Program-made: the position numbers and the translations under genes | Part shown: in pieces, positions 1 through 7,054 of the stretch | How positions within the stretch are numbered: the stretch's first letter is position 1 | How the letters are laid out: each line of letters starts with the position of its first letter | The notes under the pieces: generated by a model | What the model saw: only the letters and a program-made list of their open reading frames with translations | Database searches by the model: none | What the model was told of the DNA's origin: nothing | NCBI GenBank assembly: GCA_003136515.1 | Contig: PLEU01000110.1 | Coordinates: 1-13,585 of the forward strand | Source of the DNA: Spartobacteria bacterium | GTDB lineage: Bacteria > Verrucomicrobiota > Verrucomicrobiae > Chthoniobacterales > UBA6821 | Reading direction: 5' to 3' | DNA: 13,585 bases

Positions 1-14
1 ACTTCCTGCACAAA

Positions 15-89
15 TGGTAGCGCGTACGGGATTCGAACCCGTGCGTCAGCCTTGAGAGGGCTGTGTCCTAACCCCTAGACGAACGCGCC
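15..89 (-). tRNA. tRNA-Glu (anticodon CTC)
   Basis: Read on the minus strand, the 75 bases fold as a complete cloverleaf. The acceptor stem GGCGCGT pairs with ACGCGCT, with a G-U first pair. The D-arm has the stem GTC/GAC, the anticodon stem is CAGCC/GGCTG, and the T-arm is ACGGG-TTCGAAT-CCCGT. The seven-base anticodon loop CTCTCAA places CTC at positions 34-36, which reads GAG (glutamate). The discriminator base is A and the 3' CCA is encoded in the DNA (positions 15-17). No intron or mismatch is visible. It is divergent from the glutaredoxin-like gene. What lies downstream of it is outside the window. Confidence 0.96.
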
Positions 90-139
90 ATTAGAGCCGA
101 TCAGATTGGTTGATGCGGGGGGAACTGGCAAGCAGAGAG

Positions 140-145
140 ATTATA
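140..145 (-). promoter_or_regulatory. candidate -10 box for tRNA-Glu
   Basis: The minus strand carries a perfect TATAAT here, about 50 bases upstream of the mature tRNA 5' end, so transcription would start with a leader of roughly 40 bases. I see no convincing -35 hexamer at the usual spacing; it would fall inside the start of the glutaredoxin-like gene. On the plus strand the same AT-rich patch contains TAGAAT (144-149), a possible -10 for the divergent gene, which would give that gene a very short leader. This is a weak, motif-only call. Confidence 0.3.
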
Positions 146-160
146 GAATAGAATATCACG

Positions 161-391
161 ATGATTCTTTATCTCAAAAACGGATGCCCTTGGTGCGATG
201 ATGCCGAGCGCTGGCTACGGCAGCATCATATCGCCTTCACCCCAGTGGATGTGATTTCCGATCCAGCTTCATACGCATCGATGAGGAAGTTATCCGGCCA
301 ATCAAAGGCCCCTGTCCTTGTGACGGATGATGGGAGAGTGCTTGCAGACTTTGGCTCCGAGGAACTCCCGGGATTTCTGAAAATTTCCTAA
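161..391 (+). CDS. glutaredoxin-like thiol-disulfide protein
   Basis: This 76-residue protein has the size and pattern of a minimal glutaredoxin. A first beta strand (ILYLKNG) leads into the redox motif C9-P-W-C12, followed by a helix. A second strand (FTPVDV) comes next, then the probable cis-proline at P51 in KAPVLV, then the DDGRVLADF hairpin. These are the elements that bind glutathione or a protein dithiol and position the active-site cysteines. The likely role is cytoplasmic reduction of disulfides or mixed disulfides; the substrate cannot be read from the sequence. The CPWC active site differs from classical CPYC but is seen in related glutaredoxins and NrdH-type proteins. There is no clear ribosome-binding site before the ATG. 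The gene ends tail-to-tail with trpD, 28 bases apart. Confidence 0.85.
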   Translation: MILYLKNGCPWCDDAERWLRQHHIAFTPVDVISDPASYASMRKLSGQSKAPVLVTDDGRVLADFGSEELPGFLKIS

Positions 392-419
392 CCGACACAT
401 TTTTATCAGCACCACGTGG

Positions 420-1469
420 CTAGCGGGCAGCCTCGGAGGAAGCTTCCCTCAGACGATTCAGTGCCCGGATAGCCCCGCCGGAATCGAGGCTCTCACAGGC
501 AAGATCGATACCCTCGCCCAGTGTTTTTGTCCTACCCGTGATATGAATTGCAGCACCAGCATTCAGGAGGATCATGTCTCGTGCTGCGCCATGATCTCGG
601 CCAGATAGGATCTCCCTTATCCGTGCCGCATTCTCAGCAGCATTCCCTCCGATCAGAGATGATATCACATGCTGGTCTGAAAATCCCAACGCCGTTGGAT
701 CAATTTCGAAACGGTCAATTTGTCCTGAAGTGAAAGCGGCAACGGATGACGGTCCGAGAATGGACAACTCATCAAATCCCCCGTCGGCGGAAGATCCCAT
801 CCCATGCACCGCCCAGGCATGACTCCGTCCGAGCAATCCCAGAGCTGAGGCATAAAGATCAAGCAACTCCGGCGAGTAAACTCCTGTGAGCTGAAAATCA
901 GGACTGGCGGGATTGAGCAATGGGCCAAGAAGATTGAAAATCGTCCTCTGCCCTTGGGATGCAAGGGACCGACGTAGGGAACCCACCGCCGCCACAGCAG
1001 GGTGAAAATCCGAGGCGAGCAGAAAAACATTTCCGGCTTTTTCAAGAACTGTAGCAATAGAATCCGGCTTGAGATGCAGGCAGACTCCGAGGGCCTCCAG
1101 CACATCGGCACTGCCGCATTGGGAACTGACGGCACGGTTGCCATGCTTCACAACCCGGACTCCCGCACCTGCCACGATGAACATAGCCGCTGTTGAGATA
1201 TTCAGAAGTCCGGCCTTGTCACCTCCGGTACCGCAAAGCTCCACTAATGGTAGATCCCTAGGAATCTCAGGTCTCACCCCGGCATCCAAAAGGATAGCCG
1301 CAAACCCTGCCAATTCCTCCGCGGTTTCACCTCGCACCTCAAGATCTGTGAGAAATCGGGCTTTCTGTGATTCATCAACATCTCTCCGAAGCAACAGCTC
1401 AACGGCAGACTTCATTTCCTGAGTGGAGAGCTGGGGATGACCCCTCGGATCGGGAAAGTCGGCTATCAT
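420..1469 (-). CDS. trpD: anthranilate phosphoribosyltransferase
   Basis: This enzyme joins anthranilate to PRPP to give N-phosphoribosylanthranilate, the second committed step of tryptophan synthesis. At 349 residues it has normal family length. An N-terminal helical region carries the substrate-tunnel helices. The PRPP loop CGTGGD is at about residues 79-84 and NIST at 90-93. KHGNRAVSSQCGSAD lies at about 108-122, arginines of the anthranilate site are near 166-167, and the metal-binding pair D233-E234 is in GFDELS. All key elements are present, so it should be active. It is the last gene of the minus-strand aroD-transporter-trpD run and starts 25 bases after the transporter stop. The rest of the trp pathway is not in the window. 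No Shine-Dalgarno sequence is evident before the ATG. Confidence 0.97.
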   Translation of the reverse strand: MIADFPDPRGHPQLSTQEMKSAVELLLRRDVDESQKARFLTDLEVRGETAEELAGFAAILLDAGVRPEIPRDLPLVELCGTGGDKAGLLNISTAAMFIVAGAGVRVVKHGNRAVSSQCGSADVLEALGVCLHLKPDSIATVLEKAGNVFLLASDFHPAVAAVGSLRRSLASQGQRTIFNLLGPLLNPASPDFQLTGVYSPELLDLYASALGLLGRSHAWAVHGMGSSADGGFDELSILGPSSVAAFTSGQIDRFEIDPTALGFSDQHVISSLIGGNAAENAARIREILSGRDHGAARDMILLNAGAAIHITGRTKTLGEGIDLACESLDSGGAIRALNRLREASSEAAR

Positions 1470-1494
1470 TGAAGCAGGGTCTTTATCAGGGGTC

Positions 1495-2403
1495 TCACTG
1501 AATCACGAGTGCCATTGCAGCAAAGAGGAGCAGCGCTCCAGTCAACCGCAAGCCCATCACTGCGGAGCGATTGCCTGCCGAAGCAGATTCTCCGGCTAGG
1601 GAACCGAGGCTCCAGACCAGAAGTACGCTCCAGAGGCAACGGGAACCATAGAGGATGTTGGTGAGTGTTGCGCTGCCGTAGAGTCCGATCGCGGAGTACA
1701 TCCCCATCGCCTGAATTGAGAGAAGAAAGGCCCCGATCGTCAGCCAAAGACGTGACTTTGGTTGGACTTGCAGACTCCCGGAGTCATACCTCTGATGCTG
1801 ATTTTCCTTAAAGATTGCAGGAAGGTAAATCAGCGAGAGGAGTCCGGTCGTTCCGAACATGACGGGGGCAAAGCGATAGTAGCCGATCCGCGGAACCCAG
1901 TGTTGGACATTAATATCGGTAAGGGCAAAAACAACGGCTGTTCCAAGAGACCAACCCACTGTCGCCACAAGACGCTTGTGAAATCCGACCGGCGAGTAGG
2001 AGATAAAGGCGATGCCCACGCTCGCAAGAAGCGACGCAATCCACCATCGGACGGGCAGCGCATGGTGAAGGAGAAGGAGTGAGAATAGAGCAACAAAAAT
2101 GACTTTGGTTCCGAGCAGGGGTGTCGCAATGGAAACATCTCCGGTGGCAATCGCTCGAAAAGTGCAGATCTGCCCAAGGAAAAAAAGTGCTCCGCACAGT
2201 AAGGGTGGTATCAGTGCGGCATAAGTAGGCCTTCCCCCGGGGAAGAGCCAGAATAATTGGAAAAATATGGCCGTTAGGCTGTTACAGAGAAAATTCACCC
2301 AATTTCCGGAGACTCCTGTTCCAAGGGCACGCTTGATTGCGATGGCACCGCTGGCGTAGACAAATCCAGCGCCTGTCGGCAACAACAATGCTCCCGGGCT
2401 CAC
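1495..2403 (-). CDS. EamA/DMT-superfamily membrane transporter
   Basis: This is a 302-residue, very hydrophobic protein with about ten predicted membrane segments arranged as two similar halves, the layout of drug/metabolite (EamA-type) permeases. I chose the GTG at 2403 rather than an upstream start at 2481. Residues before it are polar and lie wholly inside aroD. The GTG overlaps the aroD stop as GTGA, a classic translational-coupling junction, and the first membrane helix begins directly after it. Its substrate is not shown by the sequence. Its position between two shikimate/tryptophan pathway genes makes export or uptake of an aromatic amino acid or pathway intermediate a reasonable inference only. 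Several DMT members are metabolite exporters. Confidence 0.82.
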   Translation of the reverse strand: MSPGALLLPTGAGFVYASGAIAIKRALGTGVSGNWVNFLCNSLTAIFFQLFWLFPGGRPTYAALIPPLLCGALFFLGQICTFRAIATGDVSIATPLLGTKVIFVALFSLLLLHHALPVRWWIASLLASVGIAFISYSPVGFHKRLVATVGWSLGTAVVFALTDINVQHWVPRIGYYRFAPVMFGTTGLLSLIYLPAIFKENQHQRYDSGSLQVQPKSRLWLTIGAFLLSIQAMGMYSAIGLYGSATLTNILYGSRCLWSVLLVWSLGSLAGESASAGNRSAVMGLRLTGALLLFAAMALVIQ

Positions 2404-3125
2404 TTGGGAAGGATTCCCGTAAGCAGGGCGGCGAGTTCCAGTGCAGGCCATTGACCTGAAATCTGAGGTTTGCCAAGCCACCCATAGCAGAGCGGAGCAC
2501 CAAATCCGCAGAGAACGAGACGGGAAAAACAGCCGGCAGGCCCCATGCCCATGGTCGTTACTAGGATCGTTGTATCACTCAGCTGAAGTTCGATGAGTCG
2601 CTGCAAATCACGTTGATTCTCGAGTTGCGTCGCCACCTTGAAGAGATCGGCACCATGATCGGCGGCACGTGCTGCAAGTTTCTTCAAGCTGGCCATCGAC
2701 GGGGTGCCCGAAAAGTCATGGTGGGAAAGGATAACTGTCCTGCCATGCTGATGGGCTGCGGCGATCACGCGTTTCAGTTCGCGCACAGAGCGGAGTTCAA
2801 TATCGAGCGCCGAAGCCCAAGGCAAGGCGTCTTCAAGCAATCGGCGGCGGCTGGACAGGGAAAGGCCACCAGTTCCGCCCTCCTTGGGATGGCGTGCAGT
2901 CGCGATAACTGGATGAGACCATGTTACGGGAAGATTCCCAGTGGAGAGGGCATCCAGCCTTGCTTCGAGTATATCCACAGGAAACTTGAACCGATGCCCG
3001 GATGAAGCTGAGGTTTTTTTGAGGAGACTGATCCCGCCGGGTTCATGCAGCGTCCCGACCACCAAGGGGCGACCCAGTGAAAGTAAATGTTGAAGGCTCA
3101 ATGTTTGACGGGTTTTGATAGTCAC
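2400..3125 (-). CDS. aroD: type I 3-dehydroquinate dehydratase
   Basis: This enzyme catalyses the third step of the shikimate pathway, dehydrating 3-dehydroquinate to 3-dehydroshikimate through a Schiff base. At 241 residues it compares with about 252 in the enteric type I enzymes. Residues can be matched to the Salmonella enzyme from memory: E54 and R56 in DILEARLDAL, R78 and E82 in ARHPKEGG, catalytic H136 in SHHDF, Schiff-base lysine K163 in LFKVAT, R202 in CFSRL, and Q225 in SGQWP. The set is complete. The GTG start used here is uncertain: it lies inside the divergent glycosyltransferase reading frame, and a TTG eight codons on is also possible. aroD leads the minus-strand operon and overlaps the transporter by four bases. 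Confidence 0.93.
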   Translation of the reverse strand: MTIKTRQTLSLQHLLSLGRPLVVGTLHEPGGISLLKKTSASSGHRFKFPVDILEARLDALSTGNLPVTWSHPVIATARHPKEGGTGGLSLSSRRRLLEDALPWASALDIELRSVRELKRVIAAAHQHGRTVILSHHDFSGTPSMASLKKLAARAADHGADLFKVATQLENQRDLQRLIELQLSDTTILVTTMGMGPAGCFSRLVLCGFGAPLCYGWLGKPQISGQWPALELAALLTGILPK

Positions 3126-4542
3126 TCTAGTAAAGAACCTTGTTTTTTATCCCTCAATCTTGAATCGCAAGCAGGAAATTTCTAAAGATCTCGCGCTGAT
3201 CATCGACGGACTGCTTCTTGGAGTCTGCTTGATCATCTGTTATTTCATGCGGAGTTCTGGTCTGATCCGTCTGGACGGGCTCCCCACCATCCCTCCATTC
3301 TCCCATGCTTACTGGATGCTCGGGCTGATCATAGCCCTGACTCCGCTGTTGCTGGATCTTCAGGGTTTTTACGACAATCTCCTGACTCAGCGTTACGAGA
3401 GCTTCTTTCTGAAAATGGCAAGGGCGGGGTTATGGCTTATCCTCGTCATCAGCATCAGCTCGATTTTCGGAAAACTCGAAGTCCCCAGCCGATCTGTTCT
3501 GATTCTTTTTTTAATTCTCTCACCCGTTGTTCTAATCACCCGTGTCTGGATCACCAAAAAATTGCTCATTCACAGCTATAAGAGCGGGAAATATAGCGAG
3601 CACAGCGTCCTAGTGGGAACTTCCTTGGATATCAGCGAATTCCTCAGGGGACTAAATACCGCCGAGAAGATGGAGTTGCGAATTTCACGATGGTTCGACC
3701 TTGATAGGCTCGATGCTTCTACGATCAGAAAAAGTATCCGCTTCCATGCCGCCGACCGGGTGATTTTCGTCTCCCCCGATTCACCAAAAAACGAAGACCT
3801 CCCCTTTGATTTCGAAACTGAGGGTTTGGAGGTCTGGATCAAAGCTCGTAACATCAACGGCCTTCTCGGCACCCCTTCCATCCAGTCGGCTGGGAACAAC
3901 CGTATCCTAGTTTTTCGGACGTCCACAGGAGATTTCTGGTATGAATCCGTGAAAAGGAGCATCGACATCATCGGTTCCATCACGGGGATCCTGCTCCTCT
4001 TTATCCCCTGCCTGATTATAGCTATCGCCATCAAACTGACCTCTCCGGGCCCCATTATCTTCCACCAATCCCGCAGCGGCAAACGTGGGCGACGTTTTAC
4101 GATCTTGAAATTCCGATCGATGGTCGTTAATGCCCCAGAACTTCATTCCGAACTCGCCAACCAGAATGAAATGCAGGGGCCCGTTTTTAAAATCAACTGC
4201 GATCCTCGTGTCACTCCTATCGGCGAATTCCTCCGTCGAAACAGTCTGGATGAAATTCCCCAACTGCTGAATGTCCTTCGTGGTGACATGAGCCTGGTCG
4301 GACCTCGCCCTCTGCCGGATTACGAAACAGAGCAAATCGAAAAGAGCACACACCGAAGACGCTTGAGCGTGAAACCCGGACTGACCTGCCTTTGGCAGAT
4401 CAGGGGGAGAAGCTCTATCAAGAGCTTCGAAGAATGGGTTCAGCTCGATATCGAGTACATCGACAATGCCTCGTTATTACTGGATCTCTGGATCATCCTT
4501 CAAACCATCCCCGCAGTGATCTTCAGAAAAGGGGCGCATTGA
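3115..4542 (+). CDS. polyprenyl-phosphate sugar-1-phosphate transferase (WcaJ/WbaP type)
   Basis: This integral membrane enzyme is expected to transfer a sugar-1-phosphate from a nucleotide sugar to undecaprenyl phosphate, the first step in building exopolysaccharide or O-antigen repeat units. It has 475 residues. The N-terminal third has about four membrane segments, followed by a soluble CoA-binding-like middle region. The C-terminal bacterial sugar transferase domain runs from about residue 280: a membrane re-entrant helix, SPGPIIFHQSRSGKRG, ILKFRSM, NSLDEIPQ with the acidic pair D379-E380, and VGPRP at 395-399. The sugar specificity cannot be read. The TTG start at 3115 overlaps the divergent aroD start by 11 bases. 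A TTG at 3160 is an alternative that would leave room for a promoter (weak TTGACG at 3105). A stop codon at 3106 excludes extension upstream. Confidence 0.9.
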   Translation: MIVTLVKNLVFYPSILNRKQEISKDLALIIDGLLLGVCLIICYFMRSSGLIRLDGLPTIPPFSHAYWMLGLIIALTPLLLDLQGFYDNLLTQRYESFFLKMARAGLWLILVISISSIFGKLEVPSRSVLILFLILSPVVLITRVWITKKLLIHSYKSGKYSEHSVLVGTSLDISEFLRGLNTAEKMELRISRWFDLDRLDASTIRKSIRFHAADRVIFVSPDSPKNEDLPFDFETEGLEVWIKARNINGLLGTPSIQSAGNNRILVFRTSTGDFWYESVKRSIDIIGSITGILLLFIPCLIIAIAIKLTSPGPIIFHQSRSGKRGRRFTILKFRSMVVNAPELHSELANQNEMQGPVFKINCDPRVTPIGEFLRRNSLDEIPQLLNVLRGDMSLVGPRPLPDYETEQIEKSTHRRRLSVKPGLTCLWQIRGRSSIKSFEEWVQLDIEYIDNASLLLDLWIILQTIPAVIFRKGAH

Positions 4543-4643
4543 ACTTACGACGTTTCTCGGAAAGAAACATCTTTCTGGATTTTTAAGCACTTCTCCTGCA
4601 ATATCCCTAATTCCTCAATACTCACCCCCAACTTCATCCCTCA
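4543..4643. other. intergenic gap before the pilus-like operon
   Basis: This 101-base gap separates the sugar transferase from the pilus-like genes. It holds a perfect six-base inverted repeat, GTTTCT/AGAAAC (4552-4557 and 4563-4568), with a five-base loop, followed 11 bases later by a run of five T (4580-4584). The stem is AT-rich and the T run is not adjacent, so it is a poor match to an intrinsic terminator. The remainder is pyrimidine-rich (CTCACCCCCAACTTCATCCC) and contains AATAT at about 4601-4606 that could belong to a -10 element, without a partner -35 that I can defend. A promoter for the downstream operon is likely here or upstream but is not proven. Confidence 0.3.
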
Positions 4644-5285
4644 GTGATTTTAAACACCTTTACCCGCATTTTTTCCTCATCCCTATTTTCCTTGGCCGTC
4701 ATCGGTTTCTGCTTCGGTTTGATTTCCCCTCTTGAGGCTCAGGTCAACACGGAGTTTTTAATCACCAAGATTTCCCCTTCACTCCCCACAACTCCCCAGA
4801 TTTCTTTCAGTGGGACTGATAAGTCCATACCAGGTGGCCCAAAAAAATGGCTAGAAATTGAGGTCTCCTTCTCTTGGAAGCCCCGGATGTCTACCGACAG
4901 ATTCTCCGACGATTTGGTGTTTAATTATTATGTGCTGCTTGCCAACAAAAGCACACTTGCTCCACAGGGAACTCTTCTGACTGGCCAGGTCACTCACACT
5001 GCGATTCCGGCCAATCAAGATGATCTCAAGTCGGTCATGTATGTCAGTCCGAGGGCCTTGGAGCGTTTCTTCAATGGAAGAATCCCCTCCTCCCCCGATT
5101 CTGCACTCATCGATATAGGAGTCACCATCAGTAGACAGGGGCAGATCGTAGCATCGAAAAGCTTCAAAGGTTCAGGAATTTGGTGGACACAGTTTCAACA
5201 GACCACCGGATACATGCTCGACAAGGATGACACACCGTTCGCACCACTTTACTGGGATTATTACGAACCAGTTAAAAAGCCGTAG
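4644..5285 (+). CDS. secreted pilus-like protein, Amuc_1102 type
   Basis: This 213-residue protein has an N-terminal signal peptide: a basic/polar start, a hydrophobic stretch at about residues 13-29, and a probable cleavage after LEA at residue 32. The mature part is rich in alternating beta-strand sequence, for example KKWLEIEVSFSWKP and SALIDIGVTISRQGQ, and ends with an aromatic patch (GSGIWWTQF, LYWDYYEP). It has no catalytic motif. Size, signal peptide, beta character and position directly before a PilM gene match the Amuc_1102 family of the Akkermansia pilus-like locus. Its exact role is unknown; a periplasmic or surface accessory of the machine is an inference. The start is GTG with no visible ribosome-binding site. 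The next gene begins 51 bases downstream. Confidence 0.72.
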   Translation: MILNTFTRIFSSSLFSLAVIGFCFGLISPLEAQVNTEFLITKISPSLPTTPQISFSGTDKSIPGGPKKWLEIEVSFSWKPRMSTDRFSDDLVFNYYVLLANKSTLAPQGTLLTGQVTHTAIPANQDDLKSVMYVSPRALERFFNGRIPSSPDSALIDIGVTISRQGQIVASKSFKGSGIWWTQFQQTTGYMLDKDDTPFAPLYWDYYEPVKKP

Positions 5286-5336
5286 GCAGCGACCTCGGCT
5301 AGTGCGACAATCCCTCCAATAATCAAAAGCCGTTTC

Positions 5337-7049
5337 ATGTCAGCCGCAAAAAAGCTTCTTGTCCTCGATCTTGGAATGCAGAGCCTCCGACTGGCTGAGT
5401 TCACCACTCTTGCCAAAGGAGGAATCCAGCTTCATCGGGCTGCGAAGAGAGACTTGATACTGGATCCTGCTCTCGATGCGACTCGCCCCCAACAGATAAA
5501 GATCGCCCTTCAGGAGATCCTCAACGAATGGAAGATCAAGGGAGGTGATCTGGCTCTAGTCTTGCCGGCCCATACAGTCTTCACCAAGGTGGCCCCTCTA
5601 GATGTGCCTCCTGGGAGTGACGATCAAGTCGGGGCTGTCATCAGCTTCGAGGCACAGCATAACATTCCCTTCCCGTTGGAAGAAGTCGTCTGGGATTACG
5701 TGAACATGGGCCAGACTCCCTCGGGTGCCGTGAATGTGGCCTTCATCGCAGTCAAACTTGATCTTCTGGAGGAACTCTGTAGATCGATCAACTCTACGGG
5801 AGTGAGGATCACATCCATCTCGGCTTCGTTGCTGGCACTCTATGATGCTTTCCGGCATGCCTATCCCGAGGAATCACTCTCCTCGACCACTCTGCTTCTG
5901 GATATAGGATCAAGAACCACCAATCTGGTGATTTCATCGCCGGAGTCATTTTTTGCAAGAAGCATTCCCTCGGGAGGCCTTGCAGTGACGACTTCCATCA
6001 GCAAGGACATGCATCTCGGCCTTGAGGAAACAGAACATTTGAAAATCGCCCACGGTACAGTAGGTCTGGGAGCAGGCTTTGCTCCTCCGGAAGATCCCGT
6101 GGAAGCCAATCTGGCACGCCTAACCCGGCAGGCACTGCTCAAAACCCAGGCGGATATCAGCAGATCCATTAGCTTTTACCGTTCCAATCTGGGAGGCTCC
6201 GAGCCCTCCCATCTTATCGTGACAGGAGGCATGGCCTGCATGCCCTACCTCGCTGAGTTTCTCTCTGAAAAATTCCTGAAGGAGACTTCATTCTTTGAAC
6301 CACTCCGCGGGATCTCCGTATCCAAATCCGCAGCCCACTTCGTGGAGTCCAATCCCAACAATCTTGGAGAGTTGGTCGGTGGTGCCCTAGTACTTGCAGA
6401 TGGCAGACAGACAAAGGCTGATCTCCTCCCCCCATCCCTAGTTGGCAAGCGTGAACTCAGCAAACGCCTGCCATTGCTCATAACGGCGGCAACAATGCTT
6501 CTGCTTACCTTGGGTGCATGGTATGGATATGCGCTGAACGCAGCTTCCACCACCCGCGCGCAAACCGAAAAAATCAATGCCTCAATTGGTGATGAAAGTC
6601 ATCTTGCATCCCAGATTGACGCTCTCTCCTCAAAGCTGGCGATCACGCAGAAATCCGCGACTGATCTGCTATCCATCATCGCGTTCCGCGATGTTTACCC
6701 CTCAATCATAGCAGATCTGAACGCGAGAATTCCAAGGCGTTTCCTTTGGATAACGGAAATCCAGCCAGTTTCGGATCTCCCTTCGAATGCCTCCCCGGTG
6801 AGATATGGCGTTGCCCCTCCCCCCCTGATCAAGGCCATTTCCGTCAAAGGTCTCTATCTGGACAATCCACGCGAGGCGGGAGTCATCGATGACTTCGTCA
6901 CAGCACTTCAGTCTTCGGACATTTTTTCCGTCGAAGAAAAGGAAAAATCCAAAATCATCACGCAGCGCGGAAGTCCGAACGGCCAGTTATGGGCATACCC
7001 GTTCTCTCTCGTCATCCCACTTCGCACTCCTCTCGCCCCGCTCCCCTGA
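5337..7049 (+). CDS. PilM-PilN fusion, Amuc_1101-like
   Basis: This 570-residue protein combines two type IV pilus platform parts. Residues 1 to about 355 are an actin-like, FtsA-related PilM domain. It has a first phosphate loop (LDLGMQSLRLAEF, from residue 10), a PilM-typical EAQHNIPFPLEEVVWDY segment, a second phosphate loop (LLLDIGSRTTN, about 186-196) and the nucleotide-binding VTGGMACMPYL around 295-305. From residue 363 comes LLPPSL, which resembles the cytoplasmic PilN tail that PilM normally grips. It is followed by a single membrane helix (about 380-400), a likely coiled coil (403-440) and a periplasmic PilN-like domain. The fusion would hold the cytoplasmic ring to the membrane platform in fixed 1:1 ratio. 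The PilO-like gene starts five bases after its stop. Confidence 0.85.
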   Translation: MSAAKKLLVLDLGMQSLRLAEFTTLAKGGIQLHRAAKRDLILDPALDATRPQQIKIALQEILNEWKIKGGDLALVLPAHTVFTKVAPLDVPPGSDDQVGAVISFEAQHNIPFPLEEVVWDYVNMGQTPSGAVNVAFIAVKLDLLEELCRSINSTGVRITSISASLLALYDAFRHAYPEESLSSTTLLLDIGSRTTNLVISSPESFFARSIPSGGLAVTTSISKDMHLGLEETEHLKIAHGTVGLGAGFAPPEDPVEANLARLTRQALLKTQADISRSISFYRSNLGGSEPSHLIVTGGMACMPYLAEFLSEKFLKETSFFEPLRGISVSKSAAHFVESNPNNLGELVGGALVLADGRQTKADLLPPSLVGKRELSKRLPLLITAATMLLLTLGAWYGYALNAASTTRAQTEKINASIGDESHLASQIDALSSKLAITQKSATDLLSIIAFRDVYPSIIADLNARIPRRFLWITEIQPVSDLPSNASPVRYGVAPPPLIKAISVKGLYLDNPREAGVIDDFVTALQSSDIFSVEEKEKSKIITQRGSPNGQLWAYPFSLVIPLRTPLAPLP

Positions 7050-7054
7050 TCCGG

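Noticed and set aside
412..419. Perfect palindrome CCACGTGG between the glutaredoxin-like gene and trpD
   Set aside because: It has no loop and only a distant T run, so it does not make a credible terminator. An eight-base palindrome is expected by chance at this scale.
665..1144. 159-codon minus-strand open frame inside trpD
   Set aside because: It lies wholly within trpD in another frame. The trpD frame has all family motifs and this one has no recognisable domain.
2404..2481. Longer N-terminus for the EamA-type transporter
   Set aside because: The extra 26 residues are polar and read through aroD. The GTG at 2403 overlapping the aroD stop and directly preceding the first membrane helix is a better start.
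4552..4584. Hairpin GTTTCT/AGAAAC followed by T run, considered as an intrinsic terminator
   Set aside because: The stem is only six pairs and AT-rich, and the T run is 11 bases away. It is described within the intergenic entry but not called as a terminator.
6989..7054. Upstream in-frame extension of the Amuc_1100-like gene
   Set aside because: It would add 22 residues that overlap the PilM-PilN coding end and are absent from Amuc_1100. The ATG at 7055 gives the expected anchor.
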